Source: Dyella sp. GSA-30 (GTDB lineage: Bacteria; Pseudomonadota; Gammaproteobacteria; Xanthomonadales; Rhodanobacteraceae). From it: DNA of 64,000 nucleotides. The translations under genes were made by a program, and so were the position numbers. The stretch covers positions 2,829,524 to 2,893,523 of the forward strand of contig NZ_AP027042.1 in assembly GCF_027924605.1 (NCBI RefSeq), given 5' to 3'. This document shows positions 37,205 through 47,518 of the stretch, piece after piece. Within the stretch, counting starts at the first letter, position 1. Every line of letters starts with the position of its first letter. Below the pieces are notes generated by a model. That model had not been told where the DNA came from. It saw nothing but the letters and a program-made list of their open reading frames with translations, and made no database searches.

Positions 37205-38278
37205 TCATGCGGCTTGCTGTTCTTCGGTAGGGAGCGCGCGTGGGGCGTAATCGCGCACAGCCTCGGCAATGGCGCGTATGTGCGCAGGCGTCGTGCCGCA
37301 GCAGCCGCCGACCATGTTGAGCAGACCGTCGCGAGCGAAGCCGCCGATCACCGAGGCCATCTGTTCGGGTGTTTCGTCGTATTCGCCAAAGGCGTTCGGC
37401 AAGCCGGCATTCGGATGCGTGCTGATAAAACAACTGGCGCTGTTGGCCAAGGTCTGCACATGAGGGCGCAGATCGGCGGCGCCCAACGCGCAGTTGAGGC
37501 CAACTGACAACGGCCGCGCATGGTTCACCGAGTAATAGAATGCCTCCGCCGTCTGGCCGGATAGGGTGCGGCCGGAGCGGTCGGTGATGGTGCCGGAGAT
37601 CATGATCGGCAGCCGGTAGCCGCGCTCGCGAAATACTTCGCTGATCGCAAACAGCGCGGCCTTGGCATTGAGCGTATCGAAGATGGTCTCGACCATGATC
37701 AGGTCGGCACCGCCATCGATCAGCCCGCTGGTCGACTCCATGTAGTTGCTGACCAGCTCCTCGAAAGTCACATTACGGAATCCCGGATCGTTGACGTCCG
37801 GCGACAGCGATGCGGTACGGCTGGTGGGACCAAGCACGCCGATGACGAAGCGTGGACGCTCTGCCGTTTCCACGGCATCGCACGCGGCGCGGGCCAGCGC
37901 GGCACCCTCGCGATTCAACTCGTAAGCCAGATGCTCCAGGTGGTAATCGGCCTGGCTGATGCGCGTAGAGTTGAAGGTATTGGTTTCGACCAGATCGGCG
38001 CCAGCTTGCAGATAAGCCTCGTGCACGCCGCGAATGATGTCCGGTTTGGTCAGCGTCAGCAGGTCATTATTGCCCTTGAGGTCGCAGCTGCCGGGATGGT
38101 CGTGCTGGTGATGGCTATCGTGACCTTCGACGAAGCGATCGCCACGAAAACTCGACTCGTCCAGCTGATGACCCTGCAGCATGGTGCCCATGCCGCCGTC
38201 GATAATCAGAATACGTTCGCGCAGCGCCGCTTCGAGTTTGGCGACACGCTCAGGGTTGTGCCAGGGTAGTTGGCTCAT
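37205..38278 (-). CDS. metH: Homocysteine-binding half of split methionine synthase
   Basis: 357 residues: the N-terminal zinc-dependent homocysteine methyltransferase barrel of MetH ([39 protein letters not shown] with the zinc cysteines). It ends at the domain border. An insertion, [14 protein letters not shown] (about 51-64), rich in His and absent from the E. coli protein, sits where E. coli has ADWP, just before CDLKGNN. It follows the ArsR/methyltransferase gene after 4 nt, so the three genes are an operon. Confidence 0.95.
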   Translation of the reverse strand: MSQLPWHNPERVAKLEAALRERILIIDGGMGTMLQGHQLDESSFRGDRFVEGHDSHHQHDHPGSCDLKGNNDLLTLTKPDIIRGVHEAYLQAGADLVETNTFNSTRISQADYHLEHLAYELNREGAALARAACDAVETAERPRFVIGVLGPTSRTASLSPDVNDPGFRNVTFEELVSNYMESTSGLIDGGADLIMVETIFDTLNAKAALFAISEVFRERGYRLPIMISGTITDRSGRTLSGQTAEAFYYSVNHARPLSVGLNCALGAADLRPHVQTLANSASCFISTHPNAGLPNAFGEYDETPEQMASVIGGFARDGLLNMVGGCCGTTPAHIRAIAEAVRDYAPRALPTEEQQAA

Positions 38279-38281
38279 GCT

Positions 38282-39217
38282 TCACTTCCTCGCTGGTTTA
38301 CGGGCCAGCAGGCTGATGACTTCAAAATGCGGTGCCTTGCGCTCGCGGCTCAGACGGATGCAACTGATCACATCCAGCTTGGCGCTCTTGGCAAAACCTT
38401 CCAGATCGGCGCTCGAAAAACCCAGGTTGCGGTGATCGAACGGTTCGACGACTGCGCGGTGATCGTGCTTGCCCAGCGTCACCGCAAGCAGCCGACCGCC
38501 GGGGCGCAGCACGCGCGAGGCTTCGGCCACGGCCTGTGCGGGCTGCTCGGTGTAAGTGAGGGCGTGCAGCATCAAAACCAGGTCGAAACTGGCGTCCTTC
38601 AGCTGCAGTTGCTGCATGTCGCCCTGTTCCACTCGTACGTGCTCGAACGCCTTGAGGCGCATCTTGGCGGCTTCGACCACACGATCGCTGCTGTCGATGC
38701 AGACGATGGAGCGCGCATGCGGCGCCAGCAGTTCGGCGGTCAGGCCGTCGCCAGAGGCGATATCGAGCACATCGCCGGTTTCCAGCAACTGCATCAGCGC
38801 ACGGGCGACGGTTTCCCAGGTGCGACCGGGTGAATAATGCCGCTCCATGTCGCCGGCCACCGTGTCGGCCCAGCCTTGCTCGCGGGCACGATTGGCCAGC
38901 ACGGCAGGCAGGCGCGCCGCATCGTCGCGCAGCAGCGCGTCGTCGATGCTTTCGCGCAGGGACTTGAGCAGCTCGTGCTGCTTCTCGTCGCCTTCGCTGT
39001 TGGCGCGGTAATACGCCGAAACGCCTGCACGGCGGTCGCGGACCAGATCAGCTTCCTTGAGCTTGGCCAGGTGGGTGGATACACGCGGTTGAGCAAGGTG
39101 AAGCACAGCAGCGAGCTCGGCCACGGTCAGTTCCTCGCGCTCGAGCAGCGCGAGCAGGCGGACCCGGGTAGGGTCCGCCAGCAGTCGCAGTACGCTCGAA
39201 GCCGTGGCCAGGTCCAT
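38282..39217 (-). CDS. ArsR-family regulator fused to a SAM-dependent methyltransferase
   Basis: 311 residues. The N-terminal winged helix (about 1-85: SSVLRLLADPTRVRLLALLEREELTVAELAAVL, QPRVSTHLAKLKEADLV) is ArsR-like; the C-terminal domain (about 140-300) is a class I methyltransferase with VLDIASGDG as motif I. Such fusions sit before metH in many proteobacteria and probably sense S-adenosyl compounds to tune methionine synthesis. No arsenic-type cysteine pair is seen. A possible operator ATCTC, 6 nt, GAGAT lies at 39232-39247, just upstream of the start. Confidence 0.87.
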   Translation of the reverse strand: MDLATASSVLRLLADPTRVRLLALLEREELTVAELAAVLHLAQPRVSTHLAKLKEADLVRDRRAGVSAYYRANSEGDEKQHELLKSLRESIDDALLRDDAARLPAVLANRAREQGWADTVAGDMERHYSPGRTWETVARALMQLLETGDVLDIASGDGLTAELLAPHARSIVCIDSSDRVVEAAKMRLKAFEHVRVEQGDMQQLQLKDASFDLVLMLHALTYTEQPAQAVAEASRVLRPGGRLLAVTLGKHDHRAVVEPFDHRNLGFSSADLEGFAKSAKLDVISCIRLSRERKAPHFEVISLLARKPARK

Positions 39218-39231
39218 TAGGCATCCTTATA

Positions 39232-39247
39232 TCTCGATGGAGAGATG
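39232..39247 (-). promoter_or_regulatory. Possible operator of the ArsR/metH operon
   Basis: ATCTC and GAGAT separated by 6 nt, about 15 bp before the regulator start. Short palindromes of this size suit ArsR dimers, but the match is weak and could be chance. Confidence 0.25.
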
Positions 39248-39352
39248 GAAGGCTAGGCCGGTTGGTGCGCAGCGTCAAGGGCGGAACGCGCGGCTTTTGT
39301 CAGTCCTGGGCGGGCAGATAGGGGTACCGCGCCATTAGGCGATGAAAGCAGC

Positions 39353-40177
39353 TCAGGTCGATGGCGGGTCGTTCAGGATCTGGCCTACATCGATGACATA
39401 GAGCCCCCCTTGCGGAAGAGCATCGTTCTGAGCATGCAACCAGGGCGGCGACGCCTTGGCGCCGACCAGATAGCTCTGCCATCCGTCGTGTTCAGGCGTG
39501 GTGCTCTGACCGTTCACATTGAGGTTGTAATCGAACGGCACTTCGATCGTCCACGAGCCATCGGCCGAGGTGGGCTTCGATGCCGGAGGATCGAATGTCC
39601 ACTGTGCCACTGCCTGTTCCGAAGCACTTGCGAATGCCTTACGCAGCAAATCCCTGTTGACCGGATCCACGTCGTTCTTGAAATTGACCTGCTCCGTGAA
39701 TGCTTCGGTCACGTGCCCGTCGGCTGCTACATGTGCGGCGACATACGTGTTTGCCGCGGTCCGATAACGCACGGCGACATCCGGGTATTGCGGCGGGACG
39801 CGTTTGCTTCCGGCGTTCTTGGAGCCGCTCTTTTCGCTGGAAAATGTAGCGTGGTCGAGATGTACTTGCAGATTGCCATCGATTTTTTGCGCGACCACCG
39901 TCAACTTCATGCGCGCCTGGACATTTTGTGCGACGCCATCGACGACGACCGGCGAGAAGCGCCACGTCTGCGAGGTTTGACGAAACAGGCTGTCGATCCC
40001 ACCAGGGAGTTTTTCGGGGTTATCGAACGTATACGAGCTGATATTGCCCTTGGCGTCGACGGTAACGTGTCCGGACAGGATCAACCGGGCTTCCAGCTTG
40101 CCGTTTGCGGCAGCGACAGCGAGCGGAATAGCTAATGCCACCGCGCATGCTGCGCGCCGGAGCTGCAATCGATTCAT
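39353..40177 (-). CDS. Exported protein with two TonB-C-like segments, unknown
   Basis: 274 residues with a signal peptide (about 1-23) and no proline-rich spacer or membrane anchor. Two regions resemble TonB C-terminal-like folds: one around TWRFSPVVVDGVAQNVQARMKLTV and a second with VPPQYPDVAVRYRTAANTYVAAHVAADGHV followed by QWTFDPP. Xanthomonadales carry many such periplasmic proteins annotated as TonB-like. It is a single gene, divergent from the acyl-CoA dehydrogenase. Function unknown. Confidence 0.6.
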   Translation of the reverse strand: MNRLQLRRAACAVALAIPLAVAAANGKLEARLILSGHVTVDAKGNISSYTFDNPEKLPGGIDSLFRQTSQTWRFSPVVVDGVAQNVQARMKLTVVAQKIDGNLQVHLDHATFSSEKSGSKNAGSKRVPPQYPDVAVRYRTAANTYVAAHVAADGHVTEAFTEQVNFKNDVDPVNRDLLRKAFASASEQAVAQWTFDPPASKPTSADGSWTIEVPFDYNLNVNGQSTTPEHDGWQSYLVGAKASPPWLHAQNDALPQGGLYVIDVGQILNDPPST

Positions 40178-40360
40178 GCTGTTTTCCCCTGTGCGGCCAC
40201 TGCGGCCGCCAGCAAGTATGCCCCAGGTGACCGCCGCCGCTGCATATAGTCAGGTAGGTAGCGGGATGAGCGGCGCTCATGCTGCACTCGCACAAAGGCG
40301 CGATGCCAATCCCGCTAAAATGAGCGGCTACCCATTGATGCATTCCCTGGAGCCCCCCTC

Positions 40361-41521
<1,161 letters not shown>

Positions 41522-41538
41522 GGTTTCGATTTACTTCG

Positions 41539-41569
41539 ACGCCCGGCCACCTTGGTGGCCGGGCGTTTT
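41539..41569 (+). terminator. Strong terminator after acyl-CoA dehydrogenase
   Basis: ACGCCCGGCCACC (41539-41551) pairs with GGTGGCCGGGCGT (41554-41566), followed by TTT. The 13-bp perfect stem is very stable. Confidence 0.9.
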
Positions 41570-41620
41570 GCTGTGTGCATGTCGCGACCTCATGGAGCCT
41601 CGAACAACCTCAGCCTCCAT

Positions 41621-41707
41621 CGTTGTCCCGGCGAAAGCCGGGACCCGGCGCCTTATGCTTCAACGTGTGGAAGACGCTGGGCCCCGGCTTTCGCCGGGGC
41701 GACGGAT
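41621..41707. repeat. Interspersed palindrome pair (family C)
   Basis: GTCCCGGCGAAAGCCGGGAC near 41625-41644 and its inverse, GGCTTTCGCCGGGGCGAC, near 41686-41703. The family recurs at 51911-52050, 55371-55414 and as a fragment near 57383. It lies between convergent genes. Confidence 0.85.
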
Positions 41708-41756
41708 AGGAAAGGGTTTTTAGAGATCGACTGAAATCGCTCTCACAAAAGCGCTA

Positions 41757-42458
41757 TTAGTGCAGCTGCACGCTAACGACCTGTTCTTGCGTGCGATAGA
41801 TGTCTGGAAAATAACGCTGCAGGTTCACGACCTTCGGCGCATCGTTGACCACGATATAGCGATCGTCCGGGTGCAGGCGTGCATAGTCCTGGTGATAGGC
41901 CTCGGCCGGATAGAAGGCCTTCAACGGCACCACCTGTGTCACGATCGGATCGTCAAAGGCCTTGTCGGTGCCCAGCTGTGCGATATAGGCCTTGGCTACG
42001 CGCTCCTGTTCGGGCGTGTTGAAGAAAATCGCCGAACGGTATTGCGTGCCAACGTCGGGACCCTGGCGATTGAGCAGCGTGGGATCCGTCGCAACGGAGA
42101 AGAACACCCGCAGCAACTGACCGTAGCTCACCTGCGCCGGGTCGTAGATGATCTTCACTGATTCGGCATGGCCGGTATCGCCATCGCTGACCTGATCGTA
42201 GGTCGCGGTGGCCGCGCTGCCGCCGGAATAACCGGACCACACGCGCTTCACACCTTTGACATGCTCGAATACCGCCTCGACGCCCCAGAAGCAGCCACCC
42301 GACAGCACAGCCACTTCTTCGCTATGCGTCTTGGCCAGAGGGGTATCGGTCTGGGGGGCTAGCAAAGCGCCCGATTCATGGCTGATGGCAGGCGTGCTGC
42401 AAGCCGCGACACCTGCGGCAATCAGTAGCGCGGCCAGGGGTTTGAGCGTAAACGACAT
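41757..42458 (-). CDS. msrA: Peptide methionine sulfoxide reductase A, lipoprotein form
   Basis: 233 residues. It reduces methionine-S-sulfoxide in proteins. A lipobox GVAAC (Cys 20) predicts membrane anchoring on the periplasmic side, unlike the usual cytosolic MsrA. The catalytic motif GCFWG (Cys 56) and [29 protein letters not shown] are intact. It is the last gene of the minus-strand cluster that also holds S4, barstar, barnase and DUF72 genes, with a 72-nt gap before it. Confidence 0.93.
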   Translation of the reverse strand: MSFTLKPLAALLIAAGVAACSTPAISHESGALLAPQTDTPLAKTHSEEVAVLSGGCFWGVEAVFEHVKGVKRVWSGYSGGSAATATYDQVSDGDTGHAESVKIIYDPAQVSYGQLLRVFFSVATDPTLLNRQGPDVGTQYRSAIFFNTPEQERVAKAYIAQLGTDKAFDDPIVTQVVPLKAFYPAEAYHQDYARLHPDDRYIVVNDAPKVVNLQRYFPDIYRTQEQVVSVQLH

Positions 42459-42530
42459 AAGCGCACTCCGGCTGGGGACGGTGGGCAGGGTTGCCCCTGT
42501 ATCACCTATTCGTCGTGCACGCCGGGAAGG

Positions 42531-42749
42531 TTACGCCGCTTCCACCACGTAGATCGTGATGTCGCCGACCTGCACGGTCTGGCCCGCGTGGATCTTGCAG
42601 GTCTTGCGCAGTTCCTGCTCGCCATCCACGCTCACGGCGCCGCTGGCGACGATCGCTTTGCCAGCACCGCCGCTGTCGCACAGGCCGCTGAGCTTGAGCA
42701 GCTGATTGAGTTCCACGTAGTCGCGGTCCAGCTCGAAATCCAGTTCCAT
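42531..42749 (-). CDS. S4-domain RNA-binding protein (YbcJ-like)
   Basis: 72 residues forming a single S4 domain: YVELNQLLKLSGLCDSGGAGKAIVASGAVSVDGEQELRK, with the L-K-x-G-L and G-x-V-x-V-(N/D)-G-E pattern of YbcJ/RluB-type RNA-binding domains. Likely binds structured RNA in the cytosol; the role is not known. Its start overlaps the barstar stop by 1 nt (TGATG), so it is co-translated with it. Confidence 0.9.
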   Translation of the reverse strand: MELDFELDRDYVELNQLLKLSGLCDSGGAGKAIVASGAVSVDGEQELRKTCKIHAGQTVQVGDITIYVVEAA

Positions 42750-43183
42750 CAGGCGTCGGCCTCGTCAAAAGCGCTTTCGGGCAATGCGACAAACGCAAAG
42801 AAGGGGGTCTGGTTGTCGAACCAGTGTTCCGCCGCCTCGTCGAGCACGTCGAGCAAGGTATCGAAATCTTCTTCGCTGGCGTCGCGCAGGGTTTCGCCGT
42901 GCACGATCAGCAGCAGATAACCGGAGGCTTTCAGCCAGGACAGGTCGCGCAGGCTGTCGGCGAGTGCATCCCAGTTGTCGCCGAAACTCTCGGGGAAATG
43001 CAACGCATCGTTGAGATGCCGCATCAGCGAGGTCTTGTCGGTGCAGCCATGCAAATCGATGTGCAAGCTGCGCAGCGGATATTTGCCGGCCGCCTTGTCC
43101 AGCGCAGCGATGTCGTCCTGGGTAACGAAAAACACGCCGCCGCGCGCAGGATCATTCAGGTCGATGTCAAACGAAGCGCTCAT
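42749..43183 (-). CDS. Barstar-family ribonuclease inhibitor
   Basis: 144 residues, of which about 90 match barstar: LRSLHIDLHGCTDKTSLMRHLNDALHFPESFGDNWDALADSLRDLSWL, the acidic helix that blocks barnase-type RNases. The C-terminal part is longer than classical barstar (about 90 residues) and the N-terminus carries about 30 extra residues. It overlaps the secreted barnase-like gene by 4 nt, so toxin and immunity protein are coupled, with the toxin gene first. Confidence 0.9.
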   Translation of the reverse strand: MSASFDIDLNDPARGGVFFVTQDDIAALDKAAGKYPLRSLHIDLHGCTDKTSLMRHLNDALHFPESFGDNWDALADSLRDLSWLKASGYLLLIVHGETLRDASEEDFDTLLDVLDEAAEHWFDNQTPFFAFVALPESAFDEADA

Positions 43184-43602
43184 GCGTGCACCTGGAAACA
43201 GCGGAAGCTGCGGTAGTGGTCGTCAGTGTAATAGTAGATCGTTGGCGGCGTGCCGCCGGTGATGATGCGTCGTGCGCCGCGATCCGGGCTGCCGGGCGTT
43301 TCCACGGTGTATTCGTGGTAGTAGCTATTGGCTTGTTGCGGCAGCAGGTTTTCGCGGTTGCCGAAGACCACGCCATCCTGGCGATGCGGGAACGGGCCGT
43401 TACTCTCGATCAGCTTGATCGTCTGATAAGCCTCCTGCGGAAGGAACATGGGCAGGACAGGGCAGGCACTCGTTTCGGCGCTGGCGGTTCGTGATGGTGG
43501 TTGCGCCGTATTGAGCTGGCTGGGGTGCCGGTTGGGCTGCAAATAAAGCCAGCCAACGACCAATACCAGGATGATCAATGGAAGAATGCGGTTGACGCGC
43601 AT
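43180..43602 (-). CDS. Secreted barnase-like ribonuclease
   Basis: 140 residues: an N-terminal hydrophobic signal or anchor (about 5-20), a short linker and a ribonuclease N1/barnase domain. The catalytic trio is readable: Glu 97 in YYHEYTV, Arg 111/112 in ARRIITGG and His 129 in TDDHYRSF, matching Glu 73, Arg 87 and His 102 of barnase. It is likely exported and kept inactive in the cytosol by the adjacent barstar. Two cysteines (47, 135) may form a disulfide. Uses could be competition or RNA scavenging. Confidence 0.9.
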   Translation of the reverse strand: MRVNRILPLIILVLVVGWLYLQPNRHPSQLNTAQPPSRTASAETSACPVLPMFLPQEAYQTIKLIESNGPFPHRQDGVVFGNRENLLPQQANSYYHEYTVETPGSPDRGARRIITGGTPPTIYYYTDDHYRSFRCFQVHA

Positions 43603-43624
43603 GGATAATCCTTATCGAGATGAC

Positions 43625-44473
43625 TTAGGCGGCTGCATCGACGCGTTTTTGCAACGCCATCGCTGCGGCGGGGTTTCGATGTTTTGCCGCACTGATAAAA
43701 AACACGAACACATCGCGCGGCGCGGTTTTTGGCGTGGCCTCGGTCATGTGCGGAAGATCTGCATTGTCTTCGCCGCCTGCCCAGCGTTCGGCACGTGATG
43801 CCCACGCATCGAGATTGTTGTCGGCATAACCGGTAGCGATCTTGTCCTCGCTGCGCATCAGCCGTGCATAGGTGAAATCCCCGGTGATATCGGCCAGCGA
43901 AGGATAGTCGGGTGAATCGGTGAACACGGTCGGGATGCGGTGCTTGCGCGCCAACGCGACGTACGCTTCGCTGAGAAAGCTGGGGTGGCGCACTTCAAGC
44001 ACGTGCCGCAACAGCTCGCCTTCGAGCTTGGCCGGGAGCAACGCCAGGAACGCGTCCAGGTCGTCGGCATCGAAGGGTCGCGAGGGTGGAAGCTGCCACA
44101 GGATCGGCCCCAGCCGGTCCCCCATTTCCGACAGGCCGCCTTCGACAAAGCCGCGAATGCCTTTCTCCGTATCGGCCAGGCGCTTGCCCTCGGTGACATA
44201 GCGTGGCGCCTTGAGCGAAAACACGAAACCCTCGGGTGTTTCCGACGCCCAGCGTGCATAGGTGGCCGGCTTTTGCGCGCCATAGAACGTGCCGTTGATT
44301 TCGATCGCGCGCAGGTGGCGGCTGGCGTACTCGAGTTCGCGCTTTTGCGTCAGGCCGTCCGGATAGAAATTCTTGCGCCAGGGTGCATAGGTCCAGCCGC
44401 CGATACCGGCGCGTATCGGGTGAGTGGCGGCAACGCTGGCGAACAGATCGCCTTTGGGGGCACGAGTAGGCAT
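43625..44473 (-). CDS. DUF72 family protein
   Basis: 282 residues from the start at 44473 (an upstream start adds 21 unlikely residues). TIM-barrel-like protein with IRAGIGGWTYAPWRKNFYP, VEINGTFYGAQKPATYARWA-like (here IEINGTFYGAQKPATYARW) and LGPILWQLPPS, the hallmarks of DUF72. Biochemical role unknown, though it is very widespread. It ends 22 nt before the barnase gene and probably leads the same transcript. Confidence 0.9.
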   Translation of the reverse strand: MPTRAPKGDLFASVAATHPIRAGIGGWTYAPWRKNFYPDGLTQKRELEYASRHLRAIEINGTFYGAQKPATYARWASETPEGFVFSLKAPRYVTEGKRLADTEKGIRGFVEGGLSEMGDRLGPILWQLPPSRPFDADDLDAFLALLPAKLEGELLRHVLEVRHPSFLSEAYVALARKHRIPTVFTDSPDYPSLADITGDFTYARLMRSEDKIATGYADNNLDAWASRAERWAGGEDNADLPHMTEATPKTAPRDVFVFFISAAKHRNPAAAMALQKRVDAAA

Positions 44474-44609
44474 CGGAAAGGTCGTGACAAGCGGCGCACC
44501 ATGATGCCACGCCCGGCCCGGCGTGACTTCAAGCACGCGCGGCAGTCGCGGGCGTGGCGCAGCTTATGGCGGGCTTGCCGTCCCCCGTCCACACGAATGA
44601 GGATCGATC

Positions 44610-45590
44610 ATGCAGCGCATCAGGGGTGTGTTGTTGGCCGTCTTGGCATATAGCAGCGCAGCGGCAGCCGCGCAGACCGCGACGCCGGAAGTGTTCGCGC
44701 CGGGCGTCATCTCCGGGCCGGCGAGTGAGGATTCGGCCGCGTTTTCGCCCGATGGAAATACCCTCGTCTTTGATCGCAGCACGGGCCAGAACCAGATCGT
44801 TCTGGTGACCCATCGGGTGCACGGGCAATGGCAGCCGCCACAGATCGCACCGTTTTCGGGGCGCTGGCTGGACCACGATCCGGCGATGTCGCCGGATGGG
44901 ACCTTCGTGGTGTTCAGCTCCAATCGGCCCGACACGCCGGATGGCAAAGCCCTGGACGCGCAGTTGTCCAACGGCAAGGTGTCGGCCGGCTGGGGCGGCC
45001 GCTTGTGGAAAGTCGAGCGGCATGGCGATCGTTGGGACGAGCCGGTGTTGTTGCCGGCAACGGTGAATCAGGGCACACGCACCTATTCGCCAAGCATTGC
45101 CGCCGATGGCAGCCTGTATTTTCAACGACCGGTCCCAGGCGGCGGGCAGGGTGCTTTCAAGTTGTATCGGTCGGTTTATCGGGATGGCGCGTATCAAGAG
45201 GCCGAGCCCTTGAAACTCGGCAACAGCGATTCGCATGAGCTCGACCCGGCCGTTGCGCCGGATCAATCCTTTATCGTGTTCGACGCCAACTATGCCGGTA
45301 AGGACGATCCGGATCGGCTGTACATAGCCTTCCGCGACGGCGACGGCTGGAGCAAGCCGATCGATCTGGGCGACGAGATCAACCGCGGTTCGCCATGGGG
45401 CTCGCATCTGGGCGCCGACCATCGCACGCTGTATTTCAGTAGCCCGCGCACGACGCGCGTGGTTTATCCGCGTGCGGTGGGTCAGGCCTCGCAGGACCTT
45501 TCGCGGATGCAGACCTGGGACAACGGTAACGACAACCTGTGGTCGGTGTCGCTCGCGCCCTGGCTGGATGCGCACGCCTCCGGGGGCTGA
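44610..45590 (+). CDS. Periplasmic PD40/TolB-like beta-propeller protein
   Basis: 326 residues with a signal peptide (about 1-22). Several PD40-type blades are visible: EDSAAFSPDGNTLVFDRS, HDPAMSPDGTFVVFSSNRPD, TYSPSIAADGSLYFQRP, HELDPAVAPDQSFIVFDA. Such propellers bind proteins or peptides in the periplasm. It lies 68 nt before a serine hydrolase in the same direction, so the two may act together. Function not known. Confidence 0.82.
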   Translation: MQRIRGVLLAVLAYSSAAAAAQTATPEVFAPGVISGPASEDSAAFSPDGNTLVFDRSTGQNQIVLVTHRVHGQWQPPQIAPFSGRWLDHDPAMSPDGTFVVFSSNRPDTPDGKALDAQLSNGKVSAGWGGRLWKVERHGDRWDEPVLLPATVNQGTRTYSPSIAADGSLYFQRPVPGGGQGAFKLYRSVYRDGAYQEAEPLKLGNSDSHELDPAVAPDQSFIVFDANYAGKDDPDRLYIAFRDGDGWSKPIDLGDEINRGSPWGSHLGADHRTLYFSSPRTTRVVYPRAVGQASQDLSRMQTWDNGNDNLWSVSLAPWLDAHASGG

Positions 45591-45658
45591 CTTCCGGCGC
45601 TGGTGCCGGGCCGCATTTAGCGAGATAGTTCCGGCTTTGCCCAAAGCTGGAGCCAGCG

Positions 45659-47308
45659 ATGTCCTATCGACCCTTGTCCCCGCGCCTGCTTGGCTGTTGC
45701 GCCTTGTTCGTGTTCGCCACCAACGTTTTCGCGCAGACGCCAGCCAGCCAACCCGTGTCGCCTGCTGCGACTGCCGATGCAGCATTGCCGGCACAGCTGC
45801 AGGATTTCGGTGCCTACGTGGACAGCGCGCGCAAGACCTTCGAGGTGCCCGGCATCGCCGTGGCGATCGTCAAGGACGGCAAGGTGGTCATGGAGCGGGG
45901 CTTCGGCGTGCGCGAAGTCGGCAAGCCGGAGCAGGTCGACGCGCATACGCTGTTTGCGATCGCGTCGAACACCAAGGCCTTCACCGCCGCATCGCTGCAG
46001 ATGCTGGCCGAGCAAGGCAAGTTGAAGATGGACGATCGGGTCACCGATCATCTGCCCTGGTTCCAGATGTCCGATCCCTATGTCACGCACGAGATGCGTA
46101 TTCGCGATCTGCTCGCGCATCGCAGCGGCCTGGGCTTGGGCGCAGGCGATCTGCTGTACTGGCCGCCGACCTCGTATACGACCAAGGAAGTGGTCGAGCG
46201 TCTGCGCAACGTGCCGCTGGCGACCAGCTTCCGTAGTGCCTACGCGTACGACAATATTCTGTTCGCGGTAGCGACGCTGGTGATCGAAAACGTCTCCGGC
46301 CAGAGTTACGCGGATTTCCTGCGCAATAACATCTTCAAACCGGTCGGCATGGACGAGACCCTGGTCGATATGACCTATCTCAAACCGGGCATGGATGTGG
46401 CGATGGGCCACGCCAAGTTCGACTTCAAGGATCTCAAGCCGGTGCCGCCGATGGCCTGGTCGAATAATCCCGGTGCAGGCGGCATCTACTCCAGCGTGCA
46501 CGACCTGGCCAAGTGGATGAACGTGCAACTGGCCGGTGGCGTGCTGCCATCGGGCGACGGCAAGGAGCAGCGCCTGTTCAAGCAGAGCAGCCAGGACCAG
46601 ATGTGGTCGATGCTTACGCCGATGAAGGTCAACAAGCCGCCGGTGCCGGAACTGGAAAGTCTCAAGCCGAATTTTGCCGGTTACGGTGAAGGCTGGTTCC
46701 TGTCCGATTACCACGGTCAGCGCCTGGTGTGGCACACGGGTGGCTGGCCGGGCATGGTCTCGCGCGTGACCCTGGTGCCGGAGTTGCACCTTGGTGTGGT
46801 GGTACTGACCAACCAGGAGTCGGGGGCTGCATTCAATGCGGTGACTTATCGCGCCCTCGATGCCTACATGAGCGGCAGCAAGACCGACTGGGTCGCCGCT
46901 TACGATAAGGCGGTCAAGAAGGCGGAAGGTAACGCGGACGACAGTTGGAAGAAGCACGAGAAAGAGCGTGACAAGAACGGCAAGCCGTCGCTGGCGCTGG
47001 CGAAGTATGCCGGTACCTATCGCGACCGCTGGTATGGCGATGTCATCGTCAGCAACGAGGGCGGTAAATTGCGCATGCGCTTCTCCAAGACCGCGCAACT
47101 GGTCGGCACGATGACGCCGTGGCAGCACGACAGCTTTATCGTGCGCTGGGACGATCGCGCGCTCAATGCCGATGCCTTCGTGACGTACTCGCTCGATGCC
47201 GACGGCTCGATTCGCGACGTGCGGATGGAGCCGATTTCGCCCTTGACCGACTTCAGTTTCGACTTCCAGGATCTGCGCCTGGAGCCGGTGAAGCCGGAAG
47301 CGCCCTGA
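45659..47308 (+). CDS. Serine hydrolase of the class C beta-lactamase / penicillin-binding family
   Basis: 549 residues with a signal peptide (about 1-25). The beta-lactamase-related domain (about 50-400) has the nucleophile motif S103-N-T-K106, YDN (in AYAYDN) and HTGG in place of KTG. A C-terminal DUF3471-like domain (about 440-549) follows (LAKYAGTYRDRWYGDVIVSNEGG). Such proteins are usually peptidases or esterases of cell-wall or D-amino-acid peptides, not resistance enzymes. The ribosome binding site is GGAG at 45650. Confidence 0.88.
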   Translation: MSYRPLSPRLLGCCALFVFATNVFAQTPASQPVSPAATADAALPAQLQDFGAYVDSARKTFEVPGIAVAIVKDGKVVMERGFGVREVGKPEQVDAHTLFAIASNTKAFTAASLQMLAEQGKLKMDDRVTDHLPWFQMSDPYVTHEMRIRDLLAHRSGLGLGAGDLLYWPPTSYTTKEVVERLRNVPLATSFRSAYAYDNILFAVATLVIENVSGQSYADFLRNNIFKPVGMDETLVDMTYLKPGMDVAMGHAKFDFKDLKPVPPMAWSNNPGAGGIYSSVHDLAKWMNVQLAGGVLPSGDGKEQRLFKQSSQDQMWSMLTPMKVNKPPVPELESLKPNFAGYGEGWFLSDYHGQRLVWHTGGWPGMVSRVTLVPELHLGVVVLTNQESGAAFNAVTYRALDAYMSGSKTDWVAAYDKAVKKAEGNADDSWKKHEKERDKNGKPSLALAKYAGTYRDRWYGDVIVSNEGGKLRMRFSKTAQLVGTMTPWQHDSFIVRWDDRALNADAFVTYSLDADGSIRDVRMEPISPLTDFSFDFQDLRLEPVKPEAP

Positions 47309-47315
47309 GTGCCAC

Positions 47316-47350
47316 GACGGCCATTCGCATGAACTTGCGAAATGGCCGTC
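47316..47350 (+). terminator. Hairpin after the serine hydrolase
   Basis: GACGGCCATT (47316-47325) pairs with AATGGCCGTC (47341-47350), extended inside by CGCA/TGCG with one bulge. No U-tract follows, so it is a weak or rho-assisted stop. Confidence 0.6.
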
Positions 47351-47518
47351 TGGCGGTTGAATGACTTCTTGCGCCGCCGTGTCGGCTCGCGTGTTTTACA
47401 GGCATAGTCGCCGCCGCAAGCGTGCATCAGACACGCTTGAGTGTGACCTCGCTTCGAACGCGGCAGACCGCGTCGATAGCGTTGGCACGACAGACGAATG
47501 CGTTTGGAGGGAGTCGAC

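Noticed and set aside
45617-47128. 503-codon minus-strand frame opposite the serine hydrolase
   Set aside because: Shadow frame: no signal, no domain, and it overlaps a gene with intact catalytic motifs.
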